From Gnetum montanum (taxonomy: Eukaryota > Streptophyta > Gnetopsida > Gnetales > Gnetaceae), in the NCBI GenBank assembly GCA_015680685.1, contig MNCI01002917.1, positions 99,521 to 163,520 on the forward strand: a stretch of 64,000 nt of DNA. Direction: 5' to 3'. The notes under the pieces were generated by a model, which was not told where the DNA came from, did not search any database, and was given only the letters and a program-made list of their open reading frames with translations. This document shows, piece by piece, positions 12,825 to 25,524 of the stretch. A program made the translations under genes and the position numbers. Position 1 is the stretch's first letter; each line of letters starts with the position of its first letter.

Positions 12825-15800
12825 GTGGATAAAAAGCTCGAAAACATTAGATTCATTGATGATAAAGATTTTAGCAACTTTAAGAACTTCAACTTCTACT
12901 ATGGCATGTTATGGTATTTCATAAAGTTACTTGCCTATAGTGATCACAATGTGGAAAACGTTTTTAATGATAAGTACTTTCCACCACCATTGTGTCAACA
13001 TGTTACTAGCATCATGATGATCCCTCCATCTACTATGGACGATTCATTAGATGTTACATCCTTATTATAGGAGGATGTTGCTAAGTCTACCATGCCAAAT
13101 AGTGTGGGGTTGTCTATGAAATATTTTATTCATGGTAACCTAGTGCAAGGGATGAAGGACATTAGAGCATGTGTTATGGAAACATAGGATGATGGATAGG
13201 CCTTTAAGAAGATGATGATGGAGGATGTTGAAAGTGTTAATCTTGATGATTCCAAGGAGGAGAGGTTGAGGAAAAAGGCTACCAAGATGGTAAAGAGACT
13301 AGGTAAACATAATTCATCACTTAATATTATATTATTTTGTTATTTTATGTTTTTAATTTATTTTGTTTTAGTTTATCATACTCCTCTTTTTTCTTTATTT
13401 TTTAGTTTTTACATGTCTTGACATTTTATGCCTATTATTAACAACTGTCTTGAAGGGATGAAAGAAAGCAAAGTAAGAGGCTTTAACCAATGCAAAAGAT
13501 GAAGGGAAAGAAAAGGAGGAAAAAGAAAGGCAAGAAAAGAGGTAAAGCAAAAAAGAAGGGAGAAAATAGAGGCTAGAGAAAAAGAGGCTATCATAAGAGC
13601 AAAAGAGGAAGAGATTACGAGAAGATTATTACAAAAATAGGTTGACTTGGATTTGTGAGATGATGTAAGTGAGATTAATACCATAAGTAAATGACTTTAT
13701 TGATGAATTTCTCAAAAACTCGTATCCTATCAAAGTGTAATAAGTTATTAGGTGATCATGTAGTTCATGGCTTAGATGAAATAGATGATGATATAATGCT
13801 ATCTCCTACTAGGATCCCTAGCTTCTTGGCCCCTAAGAAGGAGTCCATTTCTAATGAGATTGGGAAGAAGTGACATACAAGCAAGCTAGCAAACAAGAAT
13901 CAAATGTCTTCTAGTGAGTTAATGATTTTTAGCTTTAGCTTTTACTTTGTTAGGTATGTATGTATTTTTTGTTTATTTATGTTTTTTTAGTTTTAAAATT
14001 TTAGACTTATTATGATTTTTCTTATGCTTGTATGTATATATACAAAGTTGAAAAAAATGTTTTTAAAAAGCATTGACAAAGAAGAGTGGATATAGGGAAT
14101 GGTGGATAGATTTATAGAGAAGCTAAGGGTCATAACAAATACTGATGAGTTTGTGTAATTTTTATGGATAGCTGATGAGTCATGTTCTAACATGCTCCAA
14201 TATTGAATACCCAATATTGGAGCTTAGGATGCATTATCAAATATCCAATATCGCAAGGTATATGCCAGCCTATAAATATATCGCTTGGGTTCACAATTTT
14301 CATATCAATTTTTGTCATAGTTAGTGAAGCTCTTACATTTGTTTTCTCCAAAGTTAGAATATTTTCTGAGTGCCCACAGTAGGAGTCTGAGTGTGTACTA
14401 ATCTTTGTTCGAACACTGATGTACCTAAGCATAACAGTGTGATGGGAATAAAAATGAACCCTTTTGATCATCCTTGCAACACTAAGAATAGATTAATGTT
14501 TCCTTGATGCATTTAATATTCATGCACTTCTCTTTAATGCACTTTAATTAAGCAATTAATTTTTAGTTGTTAATGAACACAAGCATGACCACCTTGCGCA
14601 TACATGTAGCACTTGGTAACCTAGAAATGCTTAATGTTTGGTAACCCAGCAAGGCTATATGTGTTTAGGATGTCTTCAAGAAAGTGAGACAGGTACTTGT
14701 GTTAGGCTAGCTAGGCAATAGATGAATTAGATCTCAAATTACTCTACCTTTAATTCTTGTTGTAGGTGATTAAACTTATAAAATACAAAAATGGTAAAAA
14801 TCACATGCCTCAATTGCACTTAACCATATACTTGTACTTCACAAGTGGAATTGAGAAGACAACAAATGTTCTCAACACCCATTTCACTTCCTAGAAGAAC
14901 TAATGCACTAGAGAACTATAGGTCCATGGAATTCGACCGATCATATGTGAACAACTTAGTGATTCATATGATTGGATGTACGGGTATCTCGGTGCTCATC
15001 AATAGCTATAATGATAATGTTTGGTTTCTACATTAGGGAGAAAATGGGTGAATTACTTTTACAAATGTCTAGATTTTAGTTGAGTTTGAAAAAGTATCAA
15101 CTGTAGACCTTGATTTTCAAGTTCTTGAATTTGAGAATCTTGAGGTTTAGAAGATGATGGATGTTTTGGCTAGATATGGGATGGAGATGGTCTTTCTTGT
15201 TGTAAAGCCTATTGATGCTAATGTGGGCATAATAATGGAGCCAGTAACTGCTAAGAAGGATCATAAGAAGGCATTTTCATAGATGGCATGACTATAGGAA
15301 GAGTTGAAAAACTTAAAAGTAGATTTTCATGGAAGCAAAGTGCTATACCATAACCTCATAGCTTCTTCCTACTATTGGTTATTTAATTCTCACAATTTCT
15401 TAATGGCAATTTACATTGTCAATGAAGAAAAATTATTGACTATGGAGAGATTTAACACTAGACTAAAGAAACTTTACATAGCATGGGAGTATTAGGAATG
15501 TCAATAGAAGAGAAATAAGCTATTTTACAAGAAATAAGCTTTGTTTCTTATGAAATAGGTTTAGGAGGAAAGGAGTGCCATGAGGATAAGAGATTTGTTG
15601 AAAGAAAAGATGGAGATTAGTAATGTGATAAAAGTCATTGAGGAGTGTGTTATGGTGTTGCATCATGAGAAAGAAAAATAGTACCAAGTTCTATGGAAGA
15701 GGAGGAGGATAGTAGGATTAGGAGAAAGGTGAATGTGGATGAACCTATCTTGCTAGAGATACCAGATGTGAACCTACAAAACTTGGTATTTACTTCCCTC

Positions 15801-16230
15801 ACCCCAAAGCAAATAACTCAAAAGCTCATAAATGAGTATGGCAAATAAGTAGTAGTAATGGAATGAAAAGAAGATGAAGCAAGTCCTAGTGATGCACCAT
15901 GGGTAAGAAATGATTATTTGAGTTAATTTTAATATTTATTTTGTTTTCATGTTGATCTTTTAGCCTATATATTTTTATAGTTTTTTTATTTTTTATATTA
16001 TATATAATTTATAAATGTTTGTATTTTTTTTTTAATTTTTACAAATACAGATGTACCATGAGCTTTTGGCAGTGAAGCTAACTACAAAGATGAGATAGAA
16101 GTGATGGGAAAGATTTTTTCTAGCAATGGTTTAGGCACATATGACTAGCAGTGAGAGATGAGAGTTGTTGGGGTGTGATGTTCTTTTAATTGATGATAGC
16201 ATGTATCTATGATGAAAATTTGTATAAACA
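12810..16230 (+). pseudogene. Unidentified charged coding region with intron-like gaps
   Basis: Plus-strand sequence with several coding-like pieces I cannot assign to a family. Piece 1 (12820-13310) holds an open segment of 81 residues and then, past a few stops, E-D-V-E-S-V-N-L-D-D-S-K-E-E-R. It ends at a donor-like 'aggtaaaca', followed by T-rich sequence. Piece 2 (13450-13690) is strongly Lys/Glu/Arg-rich, as in a coiled coil. Piece 3 (13691-13873) is acidic and basic. Piece 4 (15040-15895) has long but interrupted frames and ends at 'atgggtaagaaatg'. A very T-rich stretch then runs to 'ttacaaatacag' at 16040-16051, the picture of an intron. A solo LTR (14173-15001) splits the region. It occupies the place where the Tat-like element's RT and RNase H should be. 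It could be a captured host gene, an extra retroelement ORF or an unrelated insertion. Confidence 0.35.
14173..15001 (+). mobile_element. Solo LTR 1 of the TGATGAG family, target duplication ATAGC
   Basis: 829 bp starting TGATGAG and ending CTCATCA, flanked by ATAGC at 14168-14172 and 15002-15006. It carries TATAAATA at 14271-14278. Upstream, in U3, is a perfect 12-bp inverted repeat (14194-14205 and 14212-14223). No internal element sequence follows, so this is a solo LTR formed by LTR-LTR recombination. It is inserted in the unidentified plus-strand coding region and aligns along its length with the LTRs at 44109 and 56878. Confidence 0.92.
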
Positions 16231-16741
16231 TTGGTTACGATATAGGTATTGTCTTTGTTTATCAACTTTATGTTTTATATGTTTATAGTTTTATGGTTTT
16301 TCATTTTTATATTTTTCTAATTTTCTATGTTTTGGAATTTTTTATTTTTAAAATAGTTATGTTTTTCAAGTTTATTCTAATGTAGAATTAAGATGAATGC
16401 TAGTCGAAATGAAAGATCTAAATATGCTTAAAGAGAATGCTAGGAAATAAAAATAACATATAAAAAAGAACTAAACTATGAAAGTGATAAACATGATGAG
16501 ATAGTAAAATAGAGTAACAAAATAACATGAACAACTAGAATTAGAAATATAAAATGTATGTAAAAGTTAAGTAATGAATAAATAAAGAAAAAGATAAAAG
16601 AAGATGTAATCTCTAGAGTGGCTATGCTTTAGCTATGGCTTTTCTAGCCTACTGCCTTATTAAATTTTTGACATGTTTGATAGATTCAATGATGTCCACT
16701 TCTCTGAATCCTAAGTATATGAATTCATACACGTTAGATGA

Positions 16742-17400
16742 CTAAGGGATAGTAACATTAGCTTCATTAACTTCTTTAGTTAATGAAGTTTGTTCTACTA
16801 CTGCATGTTGGGATCCTAAACTAGTTTCATCTAGGATATCAAGGTGGAAGATTGCAAGTACTTTAAAATCTACACATATAACTATTTCCTCATCTTTACA
16901 CAAAAAATGTATCTCTTGGTGTATAAGTAAGAAAATGGCATGATGATAAGCTAACCAAGGCCTACCAAGGATAGCATTAATATTAGATGAATCTCTAATA
17001 ATAATAAAATTAGTCTTAGACATAATATAACTCCCTACTAAAAAAGCCAAATTTATCACCTCTGTAATTTCTACTCTAGCCTCACTAAACAAAATCAAAT
17101 AGGAGTAATAATTACAATCTATGATCTATTTTTAAAGGTCGAGATGCTTGATGATTACCCATGAGATAATGTTAGTTCTGGCTCCATCATCTACATGCAT
17201 CAAGAATAATATCACATTGTTCTTGATCCATACCATGATATAGATAGATAATTAACACACAACATCCATAGCTAGATGGATCTTGATGTTCTTCCCGTTT
17301 AAGACCAAATTGTCCACCTAATATCATGAGTTGTTAAGCATTGATGAAGTTGCTTGAGCATGAAACTAGATGTCTATTAGTATAGGTTAGATTTAAGAAT
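16742..17400 (-). pseudogene. Protease relic of the old Tat-like element
   Basis: The minus-strand frame at 16742-17098 is open for 118 residues. It contains N-I-N-A-I-L-G-R-P-W-L followed by H-Q-E-I-H-F, the downstream part of Tat/RIRE2-type retropepsins. Preceding minus-strand sequence (to about 17400) carries decayed protease N-terminus in other frames. An active enzyme would cleave Gag-Pol. No intact D-S/T-G triad was found. Gag pieces follow further right, and the integrase end lies at 11880-12210, so order and strand fit one element. Confidence 0.55.
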
Positions 17401-18900
17401 CTTTTCTAATGGTAAGTAATGCTCTTTGAAGTTGAGATGAGATTAAAAAGAGAGAGAGTCATTCTCTTTGATTTCATTGCTACCATGATTTAAGGCAAAG
17501 CTTTACCCCTAAGAGTTGCATCCTTGATGGTTGGTGCTAGAGGAATTAAGTCTAATGTAGGGTTAGTTGATGTAGTTGTAAAAGCATGAATTATGCCTAT
17601 GTAACCTAGAAAGTGACCTTCTTCTTATTTTGAACAAGTTGTTTATTTGTCTATTCTTTCTCTTTCTCTATATCATTTTTCGCTACTACCTTTTGAGCCC
17701 TGGTGAGGATCTTGATAGGTGGTGTTAGAGTGAAAAGCAAGGATGGTTCTTGTAACTTAGATGGAAAAGAAAGATGAGATGGAGGAGGTATAGCATAGGA
17801 CAAGATAGGAGGATAGCCAATAGTTCTAGATGGCATATGCAAAGGTAACTGATTCTATCAAGGAGATGGAGGATAGCTATATAGAGGGTTTGAGTGCATA
17901 GGAGCCACATTGTAATGGGGTAGCATGTCAGTGATGTGGATGTGGATGTGCTAGAGTTATCTAAAGGTAGGTTAATAACAAAAGGCATTATGGGCTTTAA
18001 AAGATGGGTAGATAGATGAAACTTATTTTGGGATGGGTCCATTTAAATGAAAAAGGTGATTTTAGGATGATTATCTTTGGATTCCACATGAAAAGAAAAA
18101 ATCCTCCTTGAGTAAGCATTCAATGAATCTTAAAATATCTACATGTTTTGATTACTAAGCTAGATTGAAGTGTTGAAAACTATCTCTTATTTTTCCACTA
18201 GCACTTGGACATCATCTTTGAGGGTATTTCAGTTGTCAATATCATGTCTTGCAGTCTCATGATAATAACAAAACTTATTAGGATTGTACCACTTATAGAT
18301 AGGTGGATCTCCTTCCAATCATTAGGAAGGATTAGTGATCAAAGCTTTTAATCTCTTGAATCATGTTTTTATCTATTTTGAAACCTATTTTAACATGATG
18401 TACACCTCCTTTATTAGCATGTTATACAATTGTTTATAGGTCATTAGAAACTTGTGATATTTTGATAGATCCTTGGGCTACCTACTTCATTGATCCCTAC
18501 TTGATGAATTTTTCCCAACATCATTAGGATTTAAATCTGTGTTTTTATTTTCTCCATTATTTAATGATGATCCTAATGAATTTTGATTCACCAAAACTAG
18601 GGTTTACCTCATGAATAGAGAGACTTTCTCCTTGCCAGCTGCATTGTTAGCCTTATTGTAAAAGTTTACCTATTCACGATCATTATGTTAAATAGTCATC
18701 TTCTTGATGTGCTTTGTAGAAGTAATGGCATCATGGAGATTATGTGACCTAGGATAGACTAGCTTTTCTCTAATATAATCATTGATGAATCCCTTAAAAA
18801 TGTTCCACAGTTGATCATTAGGTAGGGAATGATGAGCTTAATCATTACTCAAGTCCCTTGAGGAATGAACTTAGAGATAGATTAGGTGAAAGCCTTATCA
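17400..18900 (-). pseudogene. Gag C-terminal half and linker of the old Tat-like element
   Basis: Minus-strand, interrupted gag. The best block is at 18700-18860, where I read L-P-N-D-Q-L-W-N-I-F-K-G-F-I-N-D-Y-I-R-E, followed by a helix ending in K-H-I-K-K. This resembles the gag segment after the capsid core in Tat elements. The region at 17650-18050 has two overlapping proline/leucine-rich minus-strand frames that are probably linker. The gag reading frame is cut at about 18900 by the AT-rich insertion to the right. Confidence 0.45.
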
Positions 18901-20976
18901 CACCTCAAGTTTTAACCATAGATAATTTATATAAATCACTTAAAGATTTAAGAAATAAAACTTAATTAGGTAATAAATCCTCGAATGACTTAAACACTTA
19001 TCGAAGCCATGAAAGCATATAAAAACTTAGAAGCGTAATAACTGAGAAATCACTTAAAATCTAAATTAGCATATAAATATCATGTAGGCTGGTTACAATC
19101 TGAATCAAAGTTCAACATAAAATCTAGATTTAGACCCAAGTTACAAATATATATAATAGTAGCAACATAATAAGAAGACATAGAGAGATAATCTGTCATT
19201 CAACATTGATCCTTTAACCATCTTTACATTGATCTCCTCCAAAAACTCTAGCTAAATCTACATGGGACACACATAGAAAGGGTTAATACACCTTCATGTG
19301 AGGAAATCCATACAAAAGCTCCTTGAAGCAAGATTGGAAGACTAGGTCCAAGTTTCTAAAACATATAATTAGTATCACTAGAATATTTATCCACATAAAT
19401 GTTAACATATAATTAATCATAAAATTCATAAATTACTCATAATAGTGATATCCTGTGAGGTCCCCAACATCAAACAATAGAAGAACTACAAGGTTTATAC
19501 TAACTACAACTAGCCATCCTGCATGATACTATCCAATTTTTGGGTAGAAATTATTATGTAATATCATTTCCAACTATTAGGTTATGTTATGGCTAGCATT
19601 AATCTTATAGCTACCATAAGCTTATCACTTCTTAGATCATTCTAAATGAAGTTTGCTACTAAAATGTCAATCTCTAAGCAAACATGACCAATCTTGCAAC
19701 CATCACTAGTACCTGCCCATTGACAAAAGTTCCAAACAAGGTATGATACTTACTCAACTGCAATCCCCAAGTGAACATGATTAGTCTTGTAAGCACTATA
19801 ACTACTTGCCCATTGCCAACAAGTCACATACCAATGGCCTCCTAAAATTATACCAACTATATCCTCTTAAGACTATTTAGGCATTTCCAACATGTCAAAC
19901 ACACCCATATGTGTCCGAAACATCTACCATTTGATGTTGTTTGAACATGCTACTTCTACCTAACATTGAAATGGATGTGCAGAACCAAAAAATGCACAGA
20001 AAATATGAAAATGGCAAATAATAGATTGATCATAAGAAAAATAAAGTTAGATTAACTACACATAAAATATGATTAAATTAGTAATGCAAACCCTTAAAAA
20101 AAGGAACACAAGTATAAGAGGTAAGGTTCTTATCAAAATTGATAGAATTAAGAACATGTTCTCCACCTCAAGAGATCAGATGAGATCCAAGCTTTGCTGA
20201 GAAAGAACATGTTTAGATCTAGAAATTACCAAAAGATCCATCAAGCACAACCCCAAGCAAGAGAATGGAAGAGAAAAAATTATACAATTAATGGCAAGAG
20301 AGCCAATGTTGCCATGTATTTATAGGCACACAAGGTAGCATTTGAGAAATTCTAAGAATAAATATTTGATATTTATTTTCCAATAATAAGGTAGCATGTA
20401 TTCCCAAGAGGGTCCAATGGTCAACCAATGCATCAAAGCCACCAAGAGATCATTATAATGAGTCATGTATCCAAGAATGGGTTCCAAGATAAAATAAAAG
20501 AATAAATAGAACAAACCTCAAATATTTATTTAACATGTCTTATAACTATACTCTTACTTTAATTTTAAAAATCATAATAAAATAAAATATGAAAATATAA
20601 ATTTAATCATTAATAATATACCATTAATGGACCACCATAATCCTTTTAGCCATCCATACTTAAGAGCAATGAAAGTTATCAAAGATAATCATAAAATAAA
20701 GTCAAATAAATTAAAAATAAAAGAATATCAAAATATCATATGTAAGTAAAGGTTCAAGATTCCAAACCTCAAGATGCATAACAACTAAGAGATCTTAGAT
20801 TCAAATCTTAATAGCATAAAATAAGGGATGTTAGAAACCATTAATAAGGTATTAGATAATAAAATATAACATTACTCTTAAAGAACAAGCATAGTAATAG
20901 AAAACAAGACAAAAGTCCTAAGCTTTAAAACACTAGGATATTATAAACCTACTTGATGACTAAGAGCTTTTGTAGT
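18900..20976 (-). mobile_element. AT-rich insertion in gag, possible non-coding LTR-type element
   Basis: About 2 kb without coding capacity separates two parts of the Tat-like gag. On the minus strand there is a promoter-like TATAAATA (revcomp of 20316-20323) followed by a CT-rich leader-like sequence. The sequence 'tgttggggacctcaca' (revcomp of 19459-19474) resembles an LTR terminus. This would suit a small or non-autonomous LTR element, but no matching second LTR or target duplication was found. Confidence 0.3.
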
Positions 20977-21983
20977 TGATGAGACATGATATGTCAGGAA
21001 ACTTCATTAATGCATCCCTATCAACGAAGCCTCATAGATGCCTCTAAGATGCGTCAACACATATGTGTGGATGAAAATGCGTAGATGCATTAATGAGAAA
21101 CACATCTTAGATGCACTGACATAGCCCTGTTGATGCATCCTTATCGATGCATCCCTATCAACACATCCCCATTGATGTAGCTAAATGTGTTAACATATCT
21201 CTATCAATGTAATGCCTATATTTTCCTATGAATATGTGAAAACTTGCCACATATTTGGCACTATTTAGTTAGTAGTGTAGCCAAACTCTTGCCATTTTAT
21301 TTCATAACCTTAGCAAATAGTCAATGAGTGCCTAAAATGTGGATTTGTGTCAGTTGTACAATGTCTTATTCAAGTGGCATTGTACTTGGACACATTCCAT
21401 GAATAACAATAAGATCAAGATTGATTCCTATTCATTGTAGCACTTTAACTTAGAATAGATTTACTTTTAATGTAATTTATTTTCTATGTACTTAGTTAAC
21501 ATTTACATTTCTATGCACATTAATCAATTGACGGAATGAGCATGACTAGTTTCAAGCATAAACATGTATTCACTTGGTAATCCTAGTAGCGTTACTGCTT
21601 CATTTGCCCAGTAGCATAACACTTGGTAATCCTAGCAATGGATACATGAGTTCAAGACATGTATGGCAAGCTAGAAATGGACACTCATCACCCTTAGGAT
21701 AGGTTAGGATGTATCTTCTTATTATTAATTATTTTAAATAATTAATTTCTACATTATTATCCAATTAGTTTAAAGATGACACAACATAAATAATCATATG
21801 CCTCACTTTGGACTAAACCATATGTGAAAAAGCTACCACTAGTTCAAGTGGGAAGATAGCGACCTGTAATCAATGTGTAACAATCTAGATACCATACTAG
21901 TTCCATCCACAAAATTTGATCAGATTGCATGTGAACACTTGTGATTTGTATGGTTGAACATAGGGTATACACACTACTCATTA
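20977..21983 (+). mobile_element. Solo LTR 2 of the TGATGAG family, target duplication GTAGT
   Basis: 1007 bp from TGATGAG to CTCATTA, flanked by GTAGT at 20972-20976 and 21984-21988. The R-U5 part aligns with the other family members (the 'cacttggtaatcctagtagcg' block and the 'tgcctcactttggact' block). U3 differs: it consists of drifting copies of a 'gatgcatccctatc' motif, as in the LTRs at 47241 and 53196. It is inserted in the gag relic. Confidence 0.92.
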
Positions 21984-23290
21984 GTAGTGTATCACTCCTA
22001 CTGATATTGTATTTGAATTTTTCCACAAAAGTTGTGAAGAGCTACTCTAAAGAAGTGAGCAATCAATGAGGAATCATCCTATACTAATCAAGTGCTTTTC
22101 TTATTAGTAAGTTCAAAAAGCTCCTTAGAACGGTATAAGGGTATTTGGCCAACAACATACACTCATTGTGAAAGGTAATAACATGATTAGTAGGGTTAAA
22201 TTGCTTATTGTACTTAGTGAAGTTTACCCTTTTGGAAACTTGAGTAGATGGGATCGATGTGCTAATAATGAGGAGATGAATGATAGAAACTATAGGAGTC
22301 CCCCCATGTAATGTAATGGTTTTTTATGTTTGATCCTATTTAGCCTGTAATATAGATGATAAGTCTTTGAGCAAAAGCATTAGTTCAGTTGGAATATCAG
22401 GAATGATTAGGATTGTAGGATTACTTAGGATAGGATTATGCATAGGAAACATTATCTAGGGAAGTGTAACAATGATCATGGAAATAGGTTGCAAGACATT
22501 TTATGAAGGTAAACACAGGGAAGATGGGAGGAATGACAAAGAAACCTACAACTACTAAACTAGTGATATAAGGAATAAAGATTGGAACAAGTTCAATAGT
22601 AGATTGAGATTTTGAACTATGTGTGAGATGTTGGATTAATGATTTTTGTGTTTAGAAACAAAGTATAGATAAATGACAAGGTAACTATAGAAGGAGCAAT
22701 AGCAATGGTAGCAATTAGAGTATGAGCTGTTGGGTAGATCATTTAAGGAAGGTGTAAGGTCATTGGATTAGTGGAGTTGATGAGGTAAATATGCTAGGAA
22801 GCTAAACATGATGGTTACATAATTTGTTGATTGAGTGATTTCGTGGACAATGAAACATATGGATTCTCATTCTGCTCATCATCATGAATGCTAATGTTAT
22901 CTTCACATTTACATTATTGGTCCTACAATTGATAACTCCTATTGAAGTTGATGTTGGAATGACCAATGAGGTGATCAATCATAGCCTTCCTTTACTATAT
23001 TTTAGCATTGACTAGTACTTGTCTCTCATTCTTGATAAGAAAATATTCTACAAGTACATTCCTTTCATATTTATCCAACTCCATAGTCTAGTTAAAATTT
23101 GGAAGAAAATCCTTTAAGTTGTTAAAAGCTTCATAAGTAGCCATTATCCATAGCTCATTCTCAGAGAGTGCAATGTTTAGCTTGCACTTGGCACATGTGA
23201 TCTTGTAGTCATGTTTAGACATCAATGTCATGAATGCCTATGCTTTCATCATCTCCATCAATCTATGAACTTGGGAGCTCTAAGATGTTT
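21984..23290 (-). pseudogene. Gag N-terminal half of the old Tat-like element
   Basis: Minus-strand gag relic. A coding block near 22950-23290 begins M-F-S-Q-G-S-K-T-S and includes a readable 40-residue stretch with A-K-C-K-L-N-I-A-L-S-E-N-E-L and Y-E-A-F-N-N-L-K-D-F. Further left, at about 22090-22250, is the capsid opening V-N-F-T-K-Y-N-K-Q-F-N-P-T-N-H-V, matching the Tat 'FTKY...NP..HV..F' pattern also seen at 4035-4217. Stops are frequent. The LTR-type repeat lies immediately upstream (23340-24210). Confidence 0.5.
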
Positions 23291-23339
23291 TAGATCCTTG
23301 GCTAAACATGGTGTTAACAAAGTGTATTTTGCATAAATT

Positions 23340-24210
23340 TGGAAAAAATGGTCAAGCGTAAATGGGAAAAGAGAGAAAATTAAGACAAAAATGTTAAAAT
23401 ATGCAAAATAAAGATGCTGAAATGAACCTATGGCCTTCTAGGTAAAGGGTTTGTGACACTAGAAAACCTATTGGCCCTTCTTCTAGTACTAGAAAAATTC
23501 TTGCAAAAATATTTTCTCCTAAATATACAAGAATGCCTCCATGAATTACATGTTTGAGTATATGATCTATGATCATAAATAGTCTTCGATAATATTCCTT
23601 AATATATCCTCAATATTTGACAATAATCCTCAATATTCGACAATATTAAAATAAAGGAGCACATACCTTAAATTAAACATGAACTTATCCTGTTGATCAA
23701 TATTAGAAGTGATAGGGGTTTAGATAGATATAAGTGAAATTAACAATAAATTCAATTTTCAATAATACTGATAAGATCTAAGTGATGCTAGAATATTTAA
23801 AGAAAATGAGGAACATAAAGTAAATAATGAATTATAGATTGAATATGTGCAAAAGGTTTTGGATTTTCCCTTTCCAAAACAAAAAGTTCTTTCTTAATCA
23901 AAAGACAAAGTTTGTCTAGGCCAAAAACTATAATGGTGGGGGATATAAATTTGAAAATGAAATTGATAAAATGAACTTAATATTCAAACAAGTGAATGGC
24001 TTAAACATTGGAATTTGATCTTTTATAGGTTTGGAGATGAATGGAAGGTCTTTTTGATGCTATGTGGAGCTGATTCAAGGGTTAAATAGAGAAGTTTCTA
24101 GGAGTTATTCTATAGGTTATGCTAGCATTGTATCAAATAATATTGATGCTAGCATTTGTGATGCTAACACTATACTAGATAATGCTAACACTGACCTTGG
24201 TGATGCTTGA
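23340..24210 (-). repeat. LTR-type repeat, right copy (5' side of the old Tat-like element)
   Basis: Aligns with 8860-9560 and lies directly upstream of the gag start, so it is best read as the 5' LTR of the minus-strand Tat-like element. On the minus strand it shows 'cctataaaagatc' (revcomp of about 24021-24033) as a TATA box. To the right, U3 carries repeated 'gatgctagcatt' motifs up to about 24205, where LINE endonuclease sequence begins. The two copies are strongly diverged, which indicates an old insertion. Confidence 0.5.
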
Positions 24211-24213
24211 TAA

Positions 24214-24688
24214 AAAATTTTAAATCCTATTTAAAATGATAAGATCAATACCTTGTCCCCATTCTAATATGTGTTTTCTTGTTTGATTTGTTTTAGTATC
24301 CTCTGATGTTCTTTCCCATCTAATTCTAATTTAACCATAATCTTGCATATTTAGTTGTCCTTGATTATTCTACCACTCTAAAATATTAATATGCCTAGAA
24401 CCAATTATTGCATTAAAGTTCCCACAAATATAAACTTTATCTTTTAATATAAATTCTACTATATTTCAACTTAAATATTGAAAAGGATTTTTTTTTTATA
24501 AACCTAGTTTTGCATAATATGTTGCATCCTATGGGTGGAAGTAAGAAAACACAAGGAATACAAGGCATTTTTTCTGAATCTTTAACGAAATAGATTTTTA
24601 TGCTCATCCTTAATTAGAAATATATATTTTTTGAAAATATAAGATAATCTACTCGATGGTTTTCCTTCTTTATGAGATGTAATACTTA
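24214..24688 (-). pseudogene. LINE ORF2 endonuclease relic (left of the inserted gypsy element)
   Basis: Minus-strand reading gives the first domain of a LINE ORF2. A S-Y-F-H-P-x-D-A-T-Y-Y block lies at about 24500-24570. Next come P-F-Q-Y-L-S and then V-Y-I-C-G-N-F-N-A-I-I-G-S at about 24400-24440. Last are a R-W-E-R-T-S-E-D stretch and I-D-L-I-I-L-N near 24230-24260. In AP-like endonucleases the central motif is G-D-F-N; here Asp is Asn. The enzyme nicks target DNA for retrotransposition. The frame has stops. Upstream LINE sequence (ORF1) continues on the far side of the gypsy element at 34543-35460, showing that the gypsy element split this LINE. Confidence 0.65.
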
Positions 24689-24693
24689 CTATC

Positions 24694-25524
24694 TAATGAG
24701 CCCCTACACCCAACCATACAAATCACTAAGGCATTATGCATGATCTAGTCAAATTTCATGGACCTATAGTTATCTAATGCACTAACTCTTCTAGGAGGTG
24801 AAATGGGCATTGAGAATGTTCATTATCTTCCCAATTACACTTGTGAGGTTCAAGGGTATGGTTTAAGTGTAATTGAGGTATATGAATTTTTCTTACTTTA
24901 TATTTTATGGATTTGGTCACCTACAACAAGAATGAAGAGTAGAGTAACTTAGAATCTAACTTGTTTACTGCCCACTCTCCCAAACACATCTTGAACACAT
25001 ATAGCACTACTAGGCTACCAAACGTTAAGTGTTGCTAGGTTACCAAGTACTATATGAATGCTTGAAGTGGTTATGCTTGCATTCATTAATTGCTGAAAAT
25101 AAATTACTTAATTCAAATGCATTAAAAGAAAGAGCAAGAAAGTAAAGTACAATAAAGAAAATATTAAGCTATTCTCAGTGTTGCAAGAATTATCAAAAGA
25201 GTTCATTTTATTCCTGTTACACTACTATGCTTAGGTACATCAATGCTCGAACAAAGAACTGTACACACTTAGACTCCTTCTATGGGTACTCAGAAAATAT
25301 TCTAACTTTGAGGAAAAGAAATGGTAAAATCTTTGCTACTCTAACTAGGAAACACCAAAAACTAACTTTAAAATTGGAGCCCAGGTGCAATATTTATAGC
25401 CTTGGGGTATACACCCTAACGTCACATATGTGACATCACATCTAAACCTCGACATCACGTATGAGACATTGCGACTTCAACATTGCATACCAACATTGGA
25501 GTCGACATAAAATGTGACTTATCA
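24694..25524 (-). repeat. 3' LTR of element C
   Basis: 831 bp; on the plus strand it begins TAATGAG and ends CTTATCA, slightly decayed from TGATGAG...CTCATCA. It aligns with 33895-34537 but contains about 200 bp (24708-24906) that the other copy lacks. The TATA-like 'tatttatag' (25390-25398, minus-strand TATAAATA) is retained. Confidence 0.9.

Noticed and set aside
14187-14471. Minus-strand frame with His/Tyr-rich product
   Set aside because: It lies inside solo LTR 1 and reappears in part in other LTR copies; it is a shadow of LTR sequence.
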